Shown: piece after piece, positions 1 to 8,318 of the stretch
Position numbering within the stretch: position 1 is the first letter of the stretch
Layout: every line of letters begins with the position of its first letter
NCBI RefSeq assembly: GCF_012641435.1
Contig: NZ_JABAIJ010000003.1
Location: forward strand, 310,001-374,000
From: Rhizobium sp. P38BS-XIX
Lineage (GTDB): Bacteria; Pseudomonadota; Alphaproteobacteria; Rhizobiales; Rhizobiaceae
DNA length: 64,000 nt
Reading direction: 5' to 3'
The notes under the pieces: model-generated
What the model was told of the DNA's origin: nothing
The model's input: only the letters and a program-made list of their open reading frames with translations
Databases searched by the model: none
Program-made: the position numbers and the translations under genes

Positions 1-284
1 TACCACCTCGATACAGGCGGCAGCCTTTCGGTGAGGAGCTGCGATGCCTTGCGGTGACGAACGGGTGGTCCGCGCAGACGTCCGGTAGTATGGTTGTCTC
101 GAGCGAAAACATAGCGGCATCATCGACGCCGCGAGGCGTCTCAGCTCATCACATTGCCGCCATAAGGCGATGCTTGATCCTATCCAAGCGAATCCGGGGC
201 GGGCTCCGGATGATCGAACTTTGAGATGCAAGAGGCGACGATCTTCGAAGGCTTCTTGGCAATGGATTGTGAGGCCTTCAAATC
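1..284. other. Left edge, no confident gene
   Basis: I see no gene I can name here. On the minus strand a frame opens with an ATG at 110-112 and stays open to the left edge, so it could be the first 37 codons of a gene that lies outside the window, but nothing in it is recognisable. A small hairpin GACGCC-GCGA-GGCGTC lies at 125-140 without a following T run. Confidence 0.3.
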
Positions 285-1208
285 ATGATGGTGGATCGAC
301 GTTCATTTCTGGCCGCCACGACATTCGCCTTGCTGTCTGCGAGAGCTCAGGCGGCGCCGTCAAATTCCGTCATTCCGCTATGGCCGGAATCGCCTCCAGG
401 TGGCGGTGGACCAACCGGCGGTCTTTCGATCAGCGGGAAGGGGGCCGTCACCAATGTTGCGATGCCCACCTTGGAGGTGTTTGTGCCCGCGCGCCCAAAT
501 GGCGCGAGCATGTTGATTGCGGCCGGTGGGGGATACAAGCGAATAGAATTGGAAAAAGAAGCGTATCCGGCTGCCCGCTGGCTGGCGGCGCGCGGTGTCA
601 CCGCATTCGTATTGACCTATCGCCTGCCACTGGAGGGGTGGAGCGACCGACCGCTGGCGCCTCTGCAAGATGCGCAACGCGCCTTGCGGTATATTCGTGC
701 AGAAGCCGGGTCCCGGCACCTCGACGCGTCGCGCGTCGGCGTTCTCGGCTTTTCGGCGGGCGGCCATTTGATGGGACTTGCGACGACACGGTCGGCCTTT
801 GCCTCGTATCGGGCGACAGATGCGATCGACGAGCAATCTGCCCGCCCCAGCCTGGCGTCGCTGATCTATCCCGTCATCACATTGCAGCCGCCCTATGACC
901 ACACCTCCGCCCGGCGCTCGCTGGTCGGCAAGCATCCGGACGAGCAGGAAAGCGCCGATTGGTCGGTGGAGACACATGTCCGTTCCGGTTGTCCACCGGT
1001 CTTTCTGGTGCAGGCCGAGGACGATCCCATTTCCGATCCGCAAAATACGATTCTAATGGCCGATGCTTGCCGAAAGGCTGGCGTTCCCGTTGAAATGCAC
1101 CGCCTGCCGAGCGGCGGCCATGGCTTTGGCATGGGCAAGACCGGCACACCGAGCATCCAATGGCCGGGATGGTGGGAGGAATGGCTGCGCGCCAACCGCT
1201 TCCTCTAG
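285..1208 (+). CDS. Secreted alpha/beta hydrolase (acetylesterase-like)
   Basis: A 307-residue serine hydrolase of the alpha/beta fold, closest in layout to bacterial acetylxylan esterase/BD-FAE-type lipases. The N-terminus carries DRRSFLA followed by a hydrophobic stretch and AQA, a Tat-like signal peptide, so the enzyme is probably exported. The oxyanion-hole segment AAGGGYKR is near residues 79-86, the nucleophile elbow GFSAGGH is at 155-161 with Ser157, the acid is in AEDDP (about 246), and the histidine is in SGGHGFG (about 279). The natural ester substrate cannot be read from the sequence. It is followed after about 220 bp by a dipeptidase on the same strand. The start could be either of two consecutive ATGs at 285 and 288. 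Confidence 0.85.
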   Translation: MMVDRRSFLAATTFALLSARAQAAPSNSVIPLWPESPPGGGGPTGGLSISGKGAVTNVAMPTLEVFVPARPNGASMLIAAGGGYKRIELEKEAYPAARWLAARGVTAFVLTYRLPLEGWSDRPLAPLQDAQRALRYIRAEAGSRHLDASRVGVLGFSAGGHLMGLATTRSAFASYRATDAIDEQSARPSLASLIYPVITLQPPYDHTSARRSLVGKHPDEQESADWSVETHVRSGCPPVFLVQAEDDPISDPQNTILMADACRKAGVPVEMHRLPSGGHGFGMGKTGTPSIQWPGWWEEWLRANRFL

Positions 1209-1431
1209 CCGAGAGGGCTTCCTCTCTCCGGGCACGGTGCGAAAATGCTTTTACTCTTCCAACGATGGCTTTATGCCAAGCGTGGAGGGATTTGAAACGC
1301 CTATGCCGCGGGTGCATCACCAGCAGCGTGCTTGGCGGCAAATCTCTCTTGTCGCGGGCCATTTCGTGGCCTGCATCGCGAGGCGGGTCACCTTGCCTCA
1401 GCATCTGTCGATCAAACTCTTGGAATGAGAC

Positions 1432-2469
1432 ATGAGCGAATCTTCGATAATTCCTGTCTTCGATGGTCATAATGACGTGTTGCTGCGTTTGCGTCGTGGC
1501 GGCTCCAATTCCGTCCGGTCTTTTTTGCAGGGCGAGGCCGCAGGCCATATCGATCTGCCGAAAGCGCGTCGTGGCGGCCTTGCCGGCGGCCTCTGTGCAG
1601 TCTTTATTCCATCTCCGGATCAGCCACGCGATCACAACGCGGATTTTCCCGCTCCGCCGCAGTCGGATGCCTTGAACGAAACCCTGGCGATGTTTCGCTT
1701 GCTTCTGGAGATTGAGGCGCAATCCGATGGGGCCGTGAAGGTTTGCCGCTCGGCTTCGGATATTCGTAGCTCGATTGCGGATGGCCGTTTTGCCGCCGTG
1801 TTCCACATCGAGGGAGCCGAGGCGATCGGGGCCGATCTCGATGCGCTCCATGTGCTGCATCAGGCGGGCCTGCGGACACTCGGACCAGTCTGGAGCCGGC
1901 CGAATGTCTTTGCCTATGGCGTGCCCTTCCGCTTCCCTTCGTCGCCGGATATCGGACCGGGTCTTACCGAAGCGGGTAAGGATTTGATCCGTGCTTGCAA
2001 TGAATTGCGTATTTTGGTCGATCTCTCGCATATGAACGAGAAAGGCTTTTGGGACATCGCGAAATTGTCGAATGCGCCGCTTGTCGCATCGCACTCCAAC
2101 GCGCACAAACTCAGCCCGCATAGCCGCAACCTCACCGACAAGCAGCTTGACGCCATCCGCGATACCGGCGGTCTTGTCGGCATCAATTTCGGCGTGCTGT
2201 TCCTGCGCGAAGACGGTGTGAGAAACACGGATACGCCGCTCGACGTCCTCGTGCGCCACATCGCCTATATCGCGGAGCGGATCGGCGTTGAACATGTGGC
2301 CCTTGGCTCGGATTTTGATGGCACCACGATCCCGCAATCGCTTGCCGACGCGAGCGGCCTGCCGAAGCTGATCGACGCCCTGCGTGCTCATGGATTTGAC
2401 GATCGGACACTCAGAATGATCGCCCATGAAAACTGGGTTCGCATTCTCGAGCAGACCTGGGGCAGCTAA
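1432..2469 (+). CDS. Membrane (renal) dipeptidase, peptidase M19
   Basis: A 345-residue zinc dipeptidase of family M19 in the amidohydrolase superfamily. The N-terminal DGHNDVLLRL supplies the HxD zinc ligands (His13, Asp15). The bridging glutamate is in FHIEGAEA (Glu127), and later ligand histidines are in VDLSHMN (about 200) and ASHSN (about 221). The C-terminal LGSDFDG segment is also typical. Rhizobial M19 enzymes are usually cytoplasmic and often act on dipeptides or D-amino-acid-containing peptides; no signal peptide is seen here. Length fits the family. The gap to the upstream esterase gene is about 220 bp, so co-transcription is possible but not shown. Confidence 0.93.
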   Translation: MSESSIIPVFDGHNDVLLRLRRGGSNSVRSFLQGEAAGHIDLPKARRGGLAGGLCAVFIPSPDQPRDHNADFPAPPQSDALNETLAMFRLLLEIEAQSDGAVKVCRSASDIRSSIADGRFAAVFHIEGAEAIGADLDALHVLHQAGLRTLGPVWSRPNVFAYGVPFRFPSSPDIGPGLTEAGKDLIRACNELRILVDLSHMNEKGFWDIAKLSNAPLVASHSNAHKLSPHSRNLTDKQLDAIRDTGGLVGINFGVLFLREDGVRNTDTPLDVLVRHIAYIAERIGVEHVALGSDFDGTTIPQSLADASGLPKLIDALRAHGFDDRTLRMIAHENWVRILEQTWGS

Positions 2470-2529
2470 GACCCGAAGCAGTTCATTGGCGCACAGCGCG
2501 CATGCCGAAGCAGCGTGCTGTGCTCCAGA

Positions 2530-2712
2530 TCAATTCTGTTGTTTCGGCATGAGCGCCCGGTAGATCGGTTCGACCCATTGGTCCTTGGCAACGTCGTAAA
2601 CGCCGAAGCTGCCTTCGAACTGCCAGTAGACAGCGAAAGGCGCATGCGCATCTCCGTGGCATCTGGAGTGAGCTTCGACCTGCCTTGTGTCCGAAATTGC
2701 GAGTGTCGGCGC
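2530..2712 (-). pseudogene. Probable remnant of a gene 3' end
   Basis: Immediately after the stop codon of the P450 gene the same minus-strand frame stays open for 60 more codons and ends in TGA at 2530-2532. The last 36 or so codons read like real protein: the segment YWQFEGSFGVYD is followed by QWVEPIYRALMPK, rich in aromatic residues, with the C/G-ending codons of the neighbouring genes. There is no start codon or ribosome binding site in front of it. The P450 already ends at the normal family C-terminus, so I infer the tail of an otherwise deleted gene, possibly a glycoside hydrolase, rather than an extension of the P450. A chance open frame remains possible. Confidence 0.35.
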
Positions 2713-4080
2713 CTATCGTTCGACGAGATGGATCGGCAGCGGATGCATGGGCCGCAGCGTCACCTTCATGATCGGCTTGGGGGAGGGCTCGCTCGAACCG
2801 GTCACTCGAAATTTTTGCAGAAGGACGGCAAGGATCGCCACCGCCTCCATCATGGCAAAGCCATTGCCGATGCAAACGCGCGGCCCTGCGCCGAACGGCA
2901 TGAAGGCGAACCGGTGCCGGGCCTTGGCGGCTTCCGGCTCGAAACGCTCCGGCTCGAAGACCAGCGGTTCCTCCCATAGGGATGCGTGGCGGTGCACCGC
3001 ATAGATCGGCACATAGATGATCGTGCCGGCGGGGATCGTATAGCCAGCAAGTGTGAAGTCACGTACTGCCGCGCGCGAGATGATCGGCGCCGGCGGATAA
3101 AGCCGCATGGCCTCTGAAAAGACTTGCCTGGCATAGGTGAGCTTACCGACATGGTCTGCGCGAAGCGGATTGCCGCCGGTCACGTTGACAATCTCATCGA
3201 AAAGCTTGGCTTGATAAGCCGGATGACGGGCCAGAAGATGAAGCGTCCAGGCAAGACCGAGTGCCGTCGTCTCGTGTCCGGCCGTGATGAAGGTCATCAG
3301 ATTGTCGATGATTTCTTCGTCGTTCATCGTGCGGCCGGTTTCCGGATCGGATGCGCCGAGCAACATGGAGACGAGGTCGCTGCGCTCGATGCCGCTGCGT
3401 CGCCGTTCGGCAATGACCTTTGCGAGCGTTGCACGCAGAAACAGGACGGCCGCTTTCGCCTTTTCCCTGCCTGGATGCGGCATCCAATTCGGGGCGCCGA
3501 CCAGACCGAGCGCGAACTTCCAGCCTGTGGGCTTCAAGTAGTTGGTGATATTGCGCTCGACCTTGTCGACATCGATCCCATCTCCGCCCGACATCATTGT
3601 TTCGACGATAATGTCAAAGGTCGTACGCATCATCTCCTGGCAAAGATCGAGCGTGTCATTTTGATGGGATTGCCAAAGATCTCGCCTGCGCTCAGCCGCA
3701 GCGATCATCGCGGGCTGAAGCTCCAGGAGTTTTTCGTGGCGAAACGCACCGGCGACGGATTGGCGTTGCCATTTCCAGTGGGCGCCGTCCGAGGTCAGGA
3801 TACCGTCGCCGAGCGCCGGACCGAGGAGCCGCCGCACATCCTCTCCCTTGCCGAGCGCATCGGAATTGCGAACCAGTGTCTGGTAGATCAGTTCGGGGTC
3901 GGCGAGATAGACCCGCATCTTTCCTCCCATCCTCGTGAAGATGATGGGCTCGCGGAAAATCTCGGGCGGCAATGCGTCGAGCGGGTTGCGGATCAAGGAA
4001 AGCAGCACATGCGGCATCGAGCGTGGTGTCAGCGGAAATGCCGCCGCCGACGTCTCGGCCATGTTTGCGCGCGTACTCAT
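2713..4080 (-). CDS. Cytochrome P450
   Basis: A 455-residue soluble bacterial P450. The I-helix oxygen-activation motif AGHETT is at 267-272, the K-helix ExxR is EAMR at 333-336, the meander FEPERF is at 385-390, and the haem loop FGAGPRVCIG carries the thiolate Cys403. There is no transmembrane anchor. The family hydroxylates or otherwise oxidises small hydrophobic molecules and needs separate redox partners; no ferredoxin or reductase gene lies beside it. It is divergent from a TetR regulator, with two matching palindromes in the shared 104-bp intergenic region, so it is very likely the regulated target. Substrate unknown. Confidence 0.95.
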   Translation of the reverse strand: MSTRANMAETSAAAFPLTPRSMPHVLLSLIRNPLDALPPEIFREPIIFTRMGGKMRVYLADPELIYQTLVRNSDALGKGEDVRRLLGPALGDGILTSDGAHWKWQRQSVAGAFRHEKLLELQPAMIAAAERRRDLWQSHQNDTLDLCQEMMRTTFDIIVETMMSGGDGIDVDKVERNITNYLKPTGWKFALGLVGAPNWMPHPGREKAKAAVLFLRATLAKVIAERRRSGIERSDLVSMLLGASDPETGRTMNDEEIIDNLMTFITAGHETTALGLAWTLHLLARHPAYQAKLFDEIVNVTGGNPLRADHVGKLTYARQVFSEAMRLYPPAPIISRAAVRDFTLAGYTIPAGTIIYVPIYAVHRHASLWEEPLVFEPERFEPEAAKARHRFAFMPFGAGPRVCIGNGFAMMEAVAILAVLLQKFRVTGSSEPSPKPIMKVTLRPMHPLPIHLVER

Positions 4081-4126
4081 CCCTCGGCCTCCTTGTTCAA
4101 CTGAACGAATGGCTGTAAATCAAACG

Positions 4127-4164
4127 TAAGGTATGTACCTTAAAAATATAAGGTGAATACCTTA
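4127..4164. promoter_or_regulatory. Two tandem TetR-type operators
   Basis: TAAGGTA-TG-TACCTTA at 4127-4142 is a perfect inverted repeat. TAAGGTG-AA-TACCTTA at 4149-4164 is the same site with one mismatch. The two are 22 bp apart centre to centre, two helical turns, on one face of the DNA between the divergent P450 and tetR-family genes. This is a typical arrangement for cooperative binding of TetR dimers that repress both promoters; the assignment to the adjacent regulator is inference. Confidence 0.75.
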
Positions 4165-4184
4165 AGCGTTCAAGAGGGAAAAGT

Positions 4185-4856
4185 GTGCCGGAGAATAAAG
4201 TCAAAGCAACGAGCGCTGCGGTGCGACCCAAAACCCGTGAGCGGATACTGGTTTCGACGTTATCGCTTTTCAATCAGAAGGGGCCGGAAACGGTCACGAC
4301 GGCGGAGATTGCCGAATCCGTACGCATCAATCAGGGCAATCTCTATTACTATTTCCGTACGAAGGAATCCCTGGTTCTGGCCTTGTTCTCTCGCTTCGAG
4401 ACGGATGCGCTGGCGCTTGTTGCCAGTGCCGAGGTGGTTCCCGGCAGCGACTCGAAAGCCTACGCCGGATTCCTGCGCAAATGGTTCTCGCTGGTCTGGA
4501 CTTATCGATTTCTGTTCAGGGATATCCCCGGATTGCTGGCGATCGCCCCGGGGCTCAGAGAACCCATTCTGGCGGTGAGCGCCGGCATGCGCCTTTCCGT
4601 CGATGTCTTTTTTCAGCGCATGCAGGATGCCGGCCGGATCAACGTCGCCGCTGACGACCGAAAGGCGCTGTTGACGAATATATGGATCGTCTCGACCTAC
4701 TGGGCTGTCTATCTCGGGCTGCAGGAAGGCGTTCGCGATCTCGGGGCCGAGCACCTGCATTGGGGCCTGAGCCAGGTCGCAAGTCTCCTGCGACCCCATC
4801 TTTCGCCCGAGGCACGAGCCGATCTCGAGGCCACACTTTCAGAGCCCTTTGGCTGA
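4185..4856 (+). CDS. TetR-family transcriptional regulator
   Basis: A 223-residue repressor. The helix-turn-helix lies in residues about 18-62, with the family hallmarks TAEIAESVRINQGNLYYYF and the following KESL. The C-terminal two thirds is the ligand-binding and dimerisation domain, not identifiable further. The start is a GTG at 4185, about 7 bases after an AGAGGGA ribosome binding site. It is transcribed away from the P450 gene across a pair of matching palindromes, so it probably represses the P450 and itself until a small hydrophobic ligand binds. Confidence 0.9.
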   Translation: MPENKVKATSAAVRPKTRERILVSTLSLFNQKGPETVTTAEIAESVRINQGNLYYYFRTKESLVLALFSRFETDALALVASAEVVPGSDSKAYAGFLRKWFSLVWTYRFLFRDIPGLLAIAPGLREPILAVSAGMRLSVDVFFQRMQDAGRINVAADDRKALLTNIWIVSTYWAVYLGLQEGVRDLGAEHLHWGLSQVASLLRPHLSPEARADLEATLSEPFG

Positions 4857-4893
4857 GCTCCGAAAGCGGTCGTCTGTCCTTTTGAATCTCGAG

Positions 4894-6282
4894 TCAGGAG
4901 GCGCGTGCAACGACGTTGCGGAGATTGCGATAGCCCGCCGCCGGATGCGGTGCGGCGAGCCGTGGGCCGCTGCCGCCAAGTTTCTCGCGAAGGGTGCCGG
5001 CGCGATACTCGGTCTTATAGACGCCGCGTTTCTGCAGTTCCGGCACCAGCAGATCAACTGCATCTTCGAAGCTTTCCGGCGTCACGGCATAGGCCAGGTT
5101 GAAGCCGTCGACGTCCGTGTCATCGATCCACTCCTGCATGAGATCGGCGACGGTCTGCGGCGAGCCGACAAAGACCGGGCCGAAGCCGCCGATGCCAACC
5201 CAATCCGCCATTTCACGCACCGTCCATTCCTTGTCCGGATCGATCGTCGTGAAGGTCTCCACGGCGGATTGAACGGCGTTGGTGTAACGGTGGCGCAGAA
5301 CTTCATCGGGTGAGAATTGGCCAAAATCGATACCAGTCCAACCCGAGATCAACGCCTGCGCGCCCTCGAAGGAGGCGTACTGACGGTATTCGTTGAACTT
5401 GCGCTGCGCCTCGGCATCGGTCTCGCCAAGGATCACGGTTTGGAGGTTGAACGCGAGAATGTTCCGCGGGTTGCGGCCGACGCGCTCGGCTGCCTCGCGG
5501 ACATTGGCGACATAGCGCTTCAGCACTGGCTTGGAAGGTGCCGCCACGAAGATGCATTCGGCATGGGCGCCGGCGAAATCCTTGCCACGGCTGGAGGCGC
5601 CCGCCTGATAAAGCACCGGTGTTCTCTGTGGGGACGGCTCGCTCAAATGAATGCCGGGTACCGTAAAATGCGTGCCCGCATGGCGGATCGGATGCACCTT
5701 TTCCGGCTGTGTGAAGATGCCTTTCTCCCGATCGCGGATGACGGCATCATCTTCCCAGCTGCCTTCCCAGAGCTTGTAACAGACTTCGAGATATTCCTCC
5801 GCCAATCCGTAGCGGTCATCGTGCTTCGTCTGCGCCGATTGGCCGATATTCAACGCGCCGCTGTTCAGATAGGAGGTCACGATGTTCCAGCCGACGCGCC
5901 CTTTGGTCAGGTGATCGAGCGTCGATATCCGTCGTGCGAAAGTATAGGGATGTTCGAAGGAGAGCGAAGCGGTAAGCCCGAAGCCGAGATGCTCGGTCTC
6001 ATAAGCCATGGTTGGAATGAGCTGCAGGGGATCGTTGACCGGCACTTGTGCGGAATGGCGAAGGGCGGCGTCCACATTGCCGTTCAGCACGTCGTAAACG
6101 CCGAGAACATCGGCAATAAAAAGTCCATCGAATTTTCCGCGCTCCAAGGTCTTTGCCAGATGGACCCAATAGTCGAGGTCCTTGTAGGTCCACGACTTGT
6201 CGCGTGGATGGCGCCATAGGCCGGGTGACTGATGTCCGACGCAGTTCATGTCGAAAGCGTTGAGCCTGATTTCGCGAGTCAT
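4894..6282 (-). CDS. NtaA/SnaA/DszA-family FMN-dependent monooxygenase
   Basis: A 462-residue flavin monooxygenase of the bacterial luciferase-like superfamily that uses FMNH2 supplied by a separate reductase. The N-terminal LNAFDMNC, the LAKTLERGKFDGLFIAD strand-helix unit (about residues 43-59) and STLDHLTKGRVGWNIVTS are hallmarks of the NtaA/SnaA/DszA subgroup. Known members oxidise nitrilotriacetate, dibenzothiophene sulfone and related compounds. It is the last gene of a minus-strand operon behind a complete ribose-type ABC importer, which suggests that it attacks the imported compound. Two DszC/SfnB-type oxygenases lie nearby. The start has an AGGAAC ribosome binding site. Exact substrate unknown. 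Confidence 0.92.
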   Translation of the reverse strand: MTREIRLNAFDMNCVGHQSPGLWRHPRDKSWTYKDLDYWVHLAKTLERGKFDGLFIADVLGVYDVLNGNVDAALRHSAQVPVNDPLQLIPTMAYETEHLGFGLTASLSFEHPYTFARRISTLDHLTKGRVGWNIVTSYLNSGALNIGQSAQTKHDDRYGLAEEYLEVCYKLWEGSWEDDAVIRDREKGIFTQPEKVHPIRHAGTHFTVPGIHLSEPSPQRTPVLYQAGASSRGKDFAGAHAECIFVAAPSKPVLKRYVANVREAAERVGRNPRNILAFNLQTVILGETDAEAQRKFNEYRQYASFEGAQALISGWTGIDFGQFSPDEVLRHRYTNAVQSAVETFTTIDPDKEWTVREMADWVGIGGFGPVFVGSPQTVADLMQEWIDDTDVDGFNLAYAVTPESFEDAVDLLVPELQKRGVYKTEYRAGTLREKLGGSGPRLAAPHPAAGYRNLRNVVARAS

Positions 6283-6318
6283 CTTTGCTGTTCCTGCATG
6301 ATTTAGATCTGCCGGCGC

Positions 6319-7296
6319 TTAAGCGCTGACGGCTTTCCGATTGACGAAGCTGAAGGCAAGCACTGCAAAGATCAGCAACCCGGTGCCGACCTGCTGCCAA
6401 TAGAAATTCAGACCTGTCAGCAGCAGGCCATTGGCGACGATGCTGAGAAGCAGCACGCCCAAAACCGTTCCCGTGACATTCGGCCGTCCAAGCGGCGACA
6501 ATGTCGTGCCGATGAAGGTGGCGCCGATGGCATTCAACATGAAGCCGTTGCCCGAGGACGGGATGTAGACCGTGACCGTCGCCGTGAGGATCAGGCCGGC
6601 AAAGGCAGCGATCACGCCGGCAAGAACGAAGGTCGCGGCGACATGTGCCCTCACGCCGATTCCGGAATAGCGCACGGTAGCCGGCTGGATGCCGATCGCC
6701 AGGACAGCCCGTCCGAAGCGCATCCGGGTAAAAAGCACGGCAGCGCCGACGATGATGATGGCCGCAATCAGCAGCGGCACGGGGATATTGGTGAGTGTTC
6801 CGTGACCTAGGAAGCGAAATGCTTCAGGCACGCCGGAGGGCGGCAGGTAAACCGGATTACCGCCATCCGTCAGCAGTTGCTGGACGCTGCGGCCGATGAA
6901 CAGGGTTCCAAGGGTGGCCAGGAACGGCGAGACGCCGATTGCGGAGATGAGCACGGCATTGAAGGCCCCCACGGCTGCTCCGGTAGCAAGACCGGCCAGA
7001 GCTGCCACCGGCACCGGGAGGCCTGCCAGAATACCGCAGACGAAGGCGAAGCTTGCGAAATCGACCGCTGTGCCCACCGAAAGATCAATGCCGCCGGCCG
7101 CGACGGCAAACGTCATCGCGATCGAGACGATGGCAAGCAGCGTGAAATTGTTGACCAGAATGCTCTGCAGATTTCCGGCACTCAAGAAGGTGGGGGCGAC
7201 CACCGAGAAGAGTGAGAAGACGGCGACAAGGGCGATGATGAGACCGTACCGAGCAAGGCTCGCCAATGGTCGTGCCGATGTGAGGGATGCGGACAT
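6319..7296 (-). CDS. ABC importer permease, ribose (RbsC) type
   Basis: A 325-residue membrane protein with about eight to ten hydrophobic segments, of the BPD_transp_2/RbsC family found in CUT2-class importers. The segment FAVAAGGIDLSVGTAVDFASF is the conserved GGIDLSVG signature of RbsC-like permeases. It follows the sister permease by two bases and is followed by the DszA-like monooxygenase. The two permeases presumably form a heterodimer through which the substrate crosses the inner membrane. Confidence 0.92.
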   Translation of the reverse strand: MSASLTSARPLASLARYGLIIALVAVFSLFSVVAPTFLSAGNLQSILVNNFTLLAIVSIAMTFAVAAGGIDLSVGTAVDFASFAFVCGILAGLPVPVAALAGLATGAAVGAFNAVLISAIGVSPFLATLGTLFIGRSVQQLLTDGGNPVYLPPSGVPEAFRFLGHGTLTNIPVPLLIAAIIIVGAAVLFTRMRFGRAVLAIGIQPATVRYSGIGVRAHVAATFVLAGVIAAFAGLILTATVTVYIPSSGNGFMLNAIGATFIGTTLSPLGRPNVTGTVLGVLLLSIVANGLLLTGLNFYWQQVGTGLLIFAVLAFSFVNRKAVSA

Positions 7297-7298
7297 GC

Positions 7299-8318
7299 CT
7301 AGATCTCCCTTCTGCGCAGCAATGTGGTGGCGGAGACCACGATCAGGATCAGAAGCCCCTGTACGCCGCTGACAAGCGTGCTCGGCAAGTTGAGGAGCTG
7401 AAAGCCGTTGATGAGAAATCCAACGAACAGCGTCGAGATCAGCGTGCCGCCGATCGTTGGAACCAGGCGCCGCGAAAAGACCGAGCCGAGCAATGCGGTC
7501 ACGACGACGGGAAGCAACATCTCGCCTGAGCCGGTCGTGCTTCCGCTAAGATAGGAGACCGACAGAATGCCGGCGATACCGCCGCAGAGCCCGCTTGCAA
7601 CGAAGGCGCCGGCGATCAGTTTTTTCAAGGGGAGGCCGGCTGCGCGGGCGGCTTCGGGAAATTCGCCGACCGCATAGAGGCGCAGACCAAGCGGCGTATA
7701 CTGCACGATGGCGGTGGTGATGATCGTAAACCCGATCAGCACATAGGCGAGGATCGGGATACCGAAGCCGTCCGAAGCCGAAAGAGCGGAGAGGAAATCC
7801 GTGGTGGCCGGAAGAACGGTATTTTGCGTCAGAACAAGTTCCAGCCCGGCGACGACGTTCATCACCGCAAGCGTTGCCAGCAGAGGGACGATACCCGTCA
7901 AAACGATCGCCAGCGCATTGACGAAACCAATGGCCAATCCTGTTGCGAGCGCTCCGATGCCTGCCGTCAGGTCGCCGAAGCCAAGCTGAATCAGTGTGGC
8001 ATAAACGGCCGCGCTTAGCCCCATATTGGCAGCCAGCGAGAGGTCGATGCCGCCAGTTACGACGTTCGACCCGCCGGCAATCAGGACGACCGTCAGACCG
8101 ATGGCGAGGACGCCGGATATGGCCGATTGCCCAAGCACATTGCCGATATTGCCGACGCTTAAGAAAAACGGTGCTGTCAGTGCAAAAATGACGAGGATTG
8201 ATAGGAAAACCAGCAGGGAACCGTAGCGCAGAGCGGCAGCGGCAAGCTTGCCACCCGATGGCAGGGAGCGTCCGGACGCCGCCGGGGGGAGGGATGCAAA
8301 CTGGACATCAGCCGACAT
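7299..8318 (-). CDS. ABC importer permease, ribose (RbsC) type
   Basis: A 339-residue inner-membrane permease of the same RbsC family as its downstream neighbour. It has a cytoplasmic N-terminal tail of about 30 residues, multiple transmembrane segments, and the signature VTGGIDLSLAANMGLS near residue 90. Its start codon overlaps the end of the ATPase gene by 11 bp, so translation is likely coupled. The pair differs enough in sequence to suggest an old heterodimer rather than a recent duplication. Confidence 0.92.
   Translation of the reverse strand: MSADVQFASLPPAASGRSLPSGGKLAAAALRYGSLLVFLSILVIFALTAPFFLSVGNIGNVLGQSAISGVLAIGLTVVLIAGGSNVVTGGIDLSLAANMGLSAAVYATLIQLGFGDLTAGIGALATGLAIGFVNALAIVLTGIVPLLATLAVMNVVAGLELVLTQNTVLPATTDFLSALSASDGFGIPILAYVLIGFTIITTAIVQYTPLGLRLYAVGEFPEAARAAGLPLKKLIAGAFVASGLCGGIAGILSVSYLSGSTTGSGEMLLPVVVTALLGSVFSRRLVPTIGGTLISTLFVGFLINGFQLLNLPSTLVSGVQGLLILIVVSATTLLRRREI

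Noticed and set aside
877..2427. 516-codon minus-strand open frame
   Set aside because: It is antisense to the dipeptidase and hydrolase genes and has an arginine-rich, domain-free translation.
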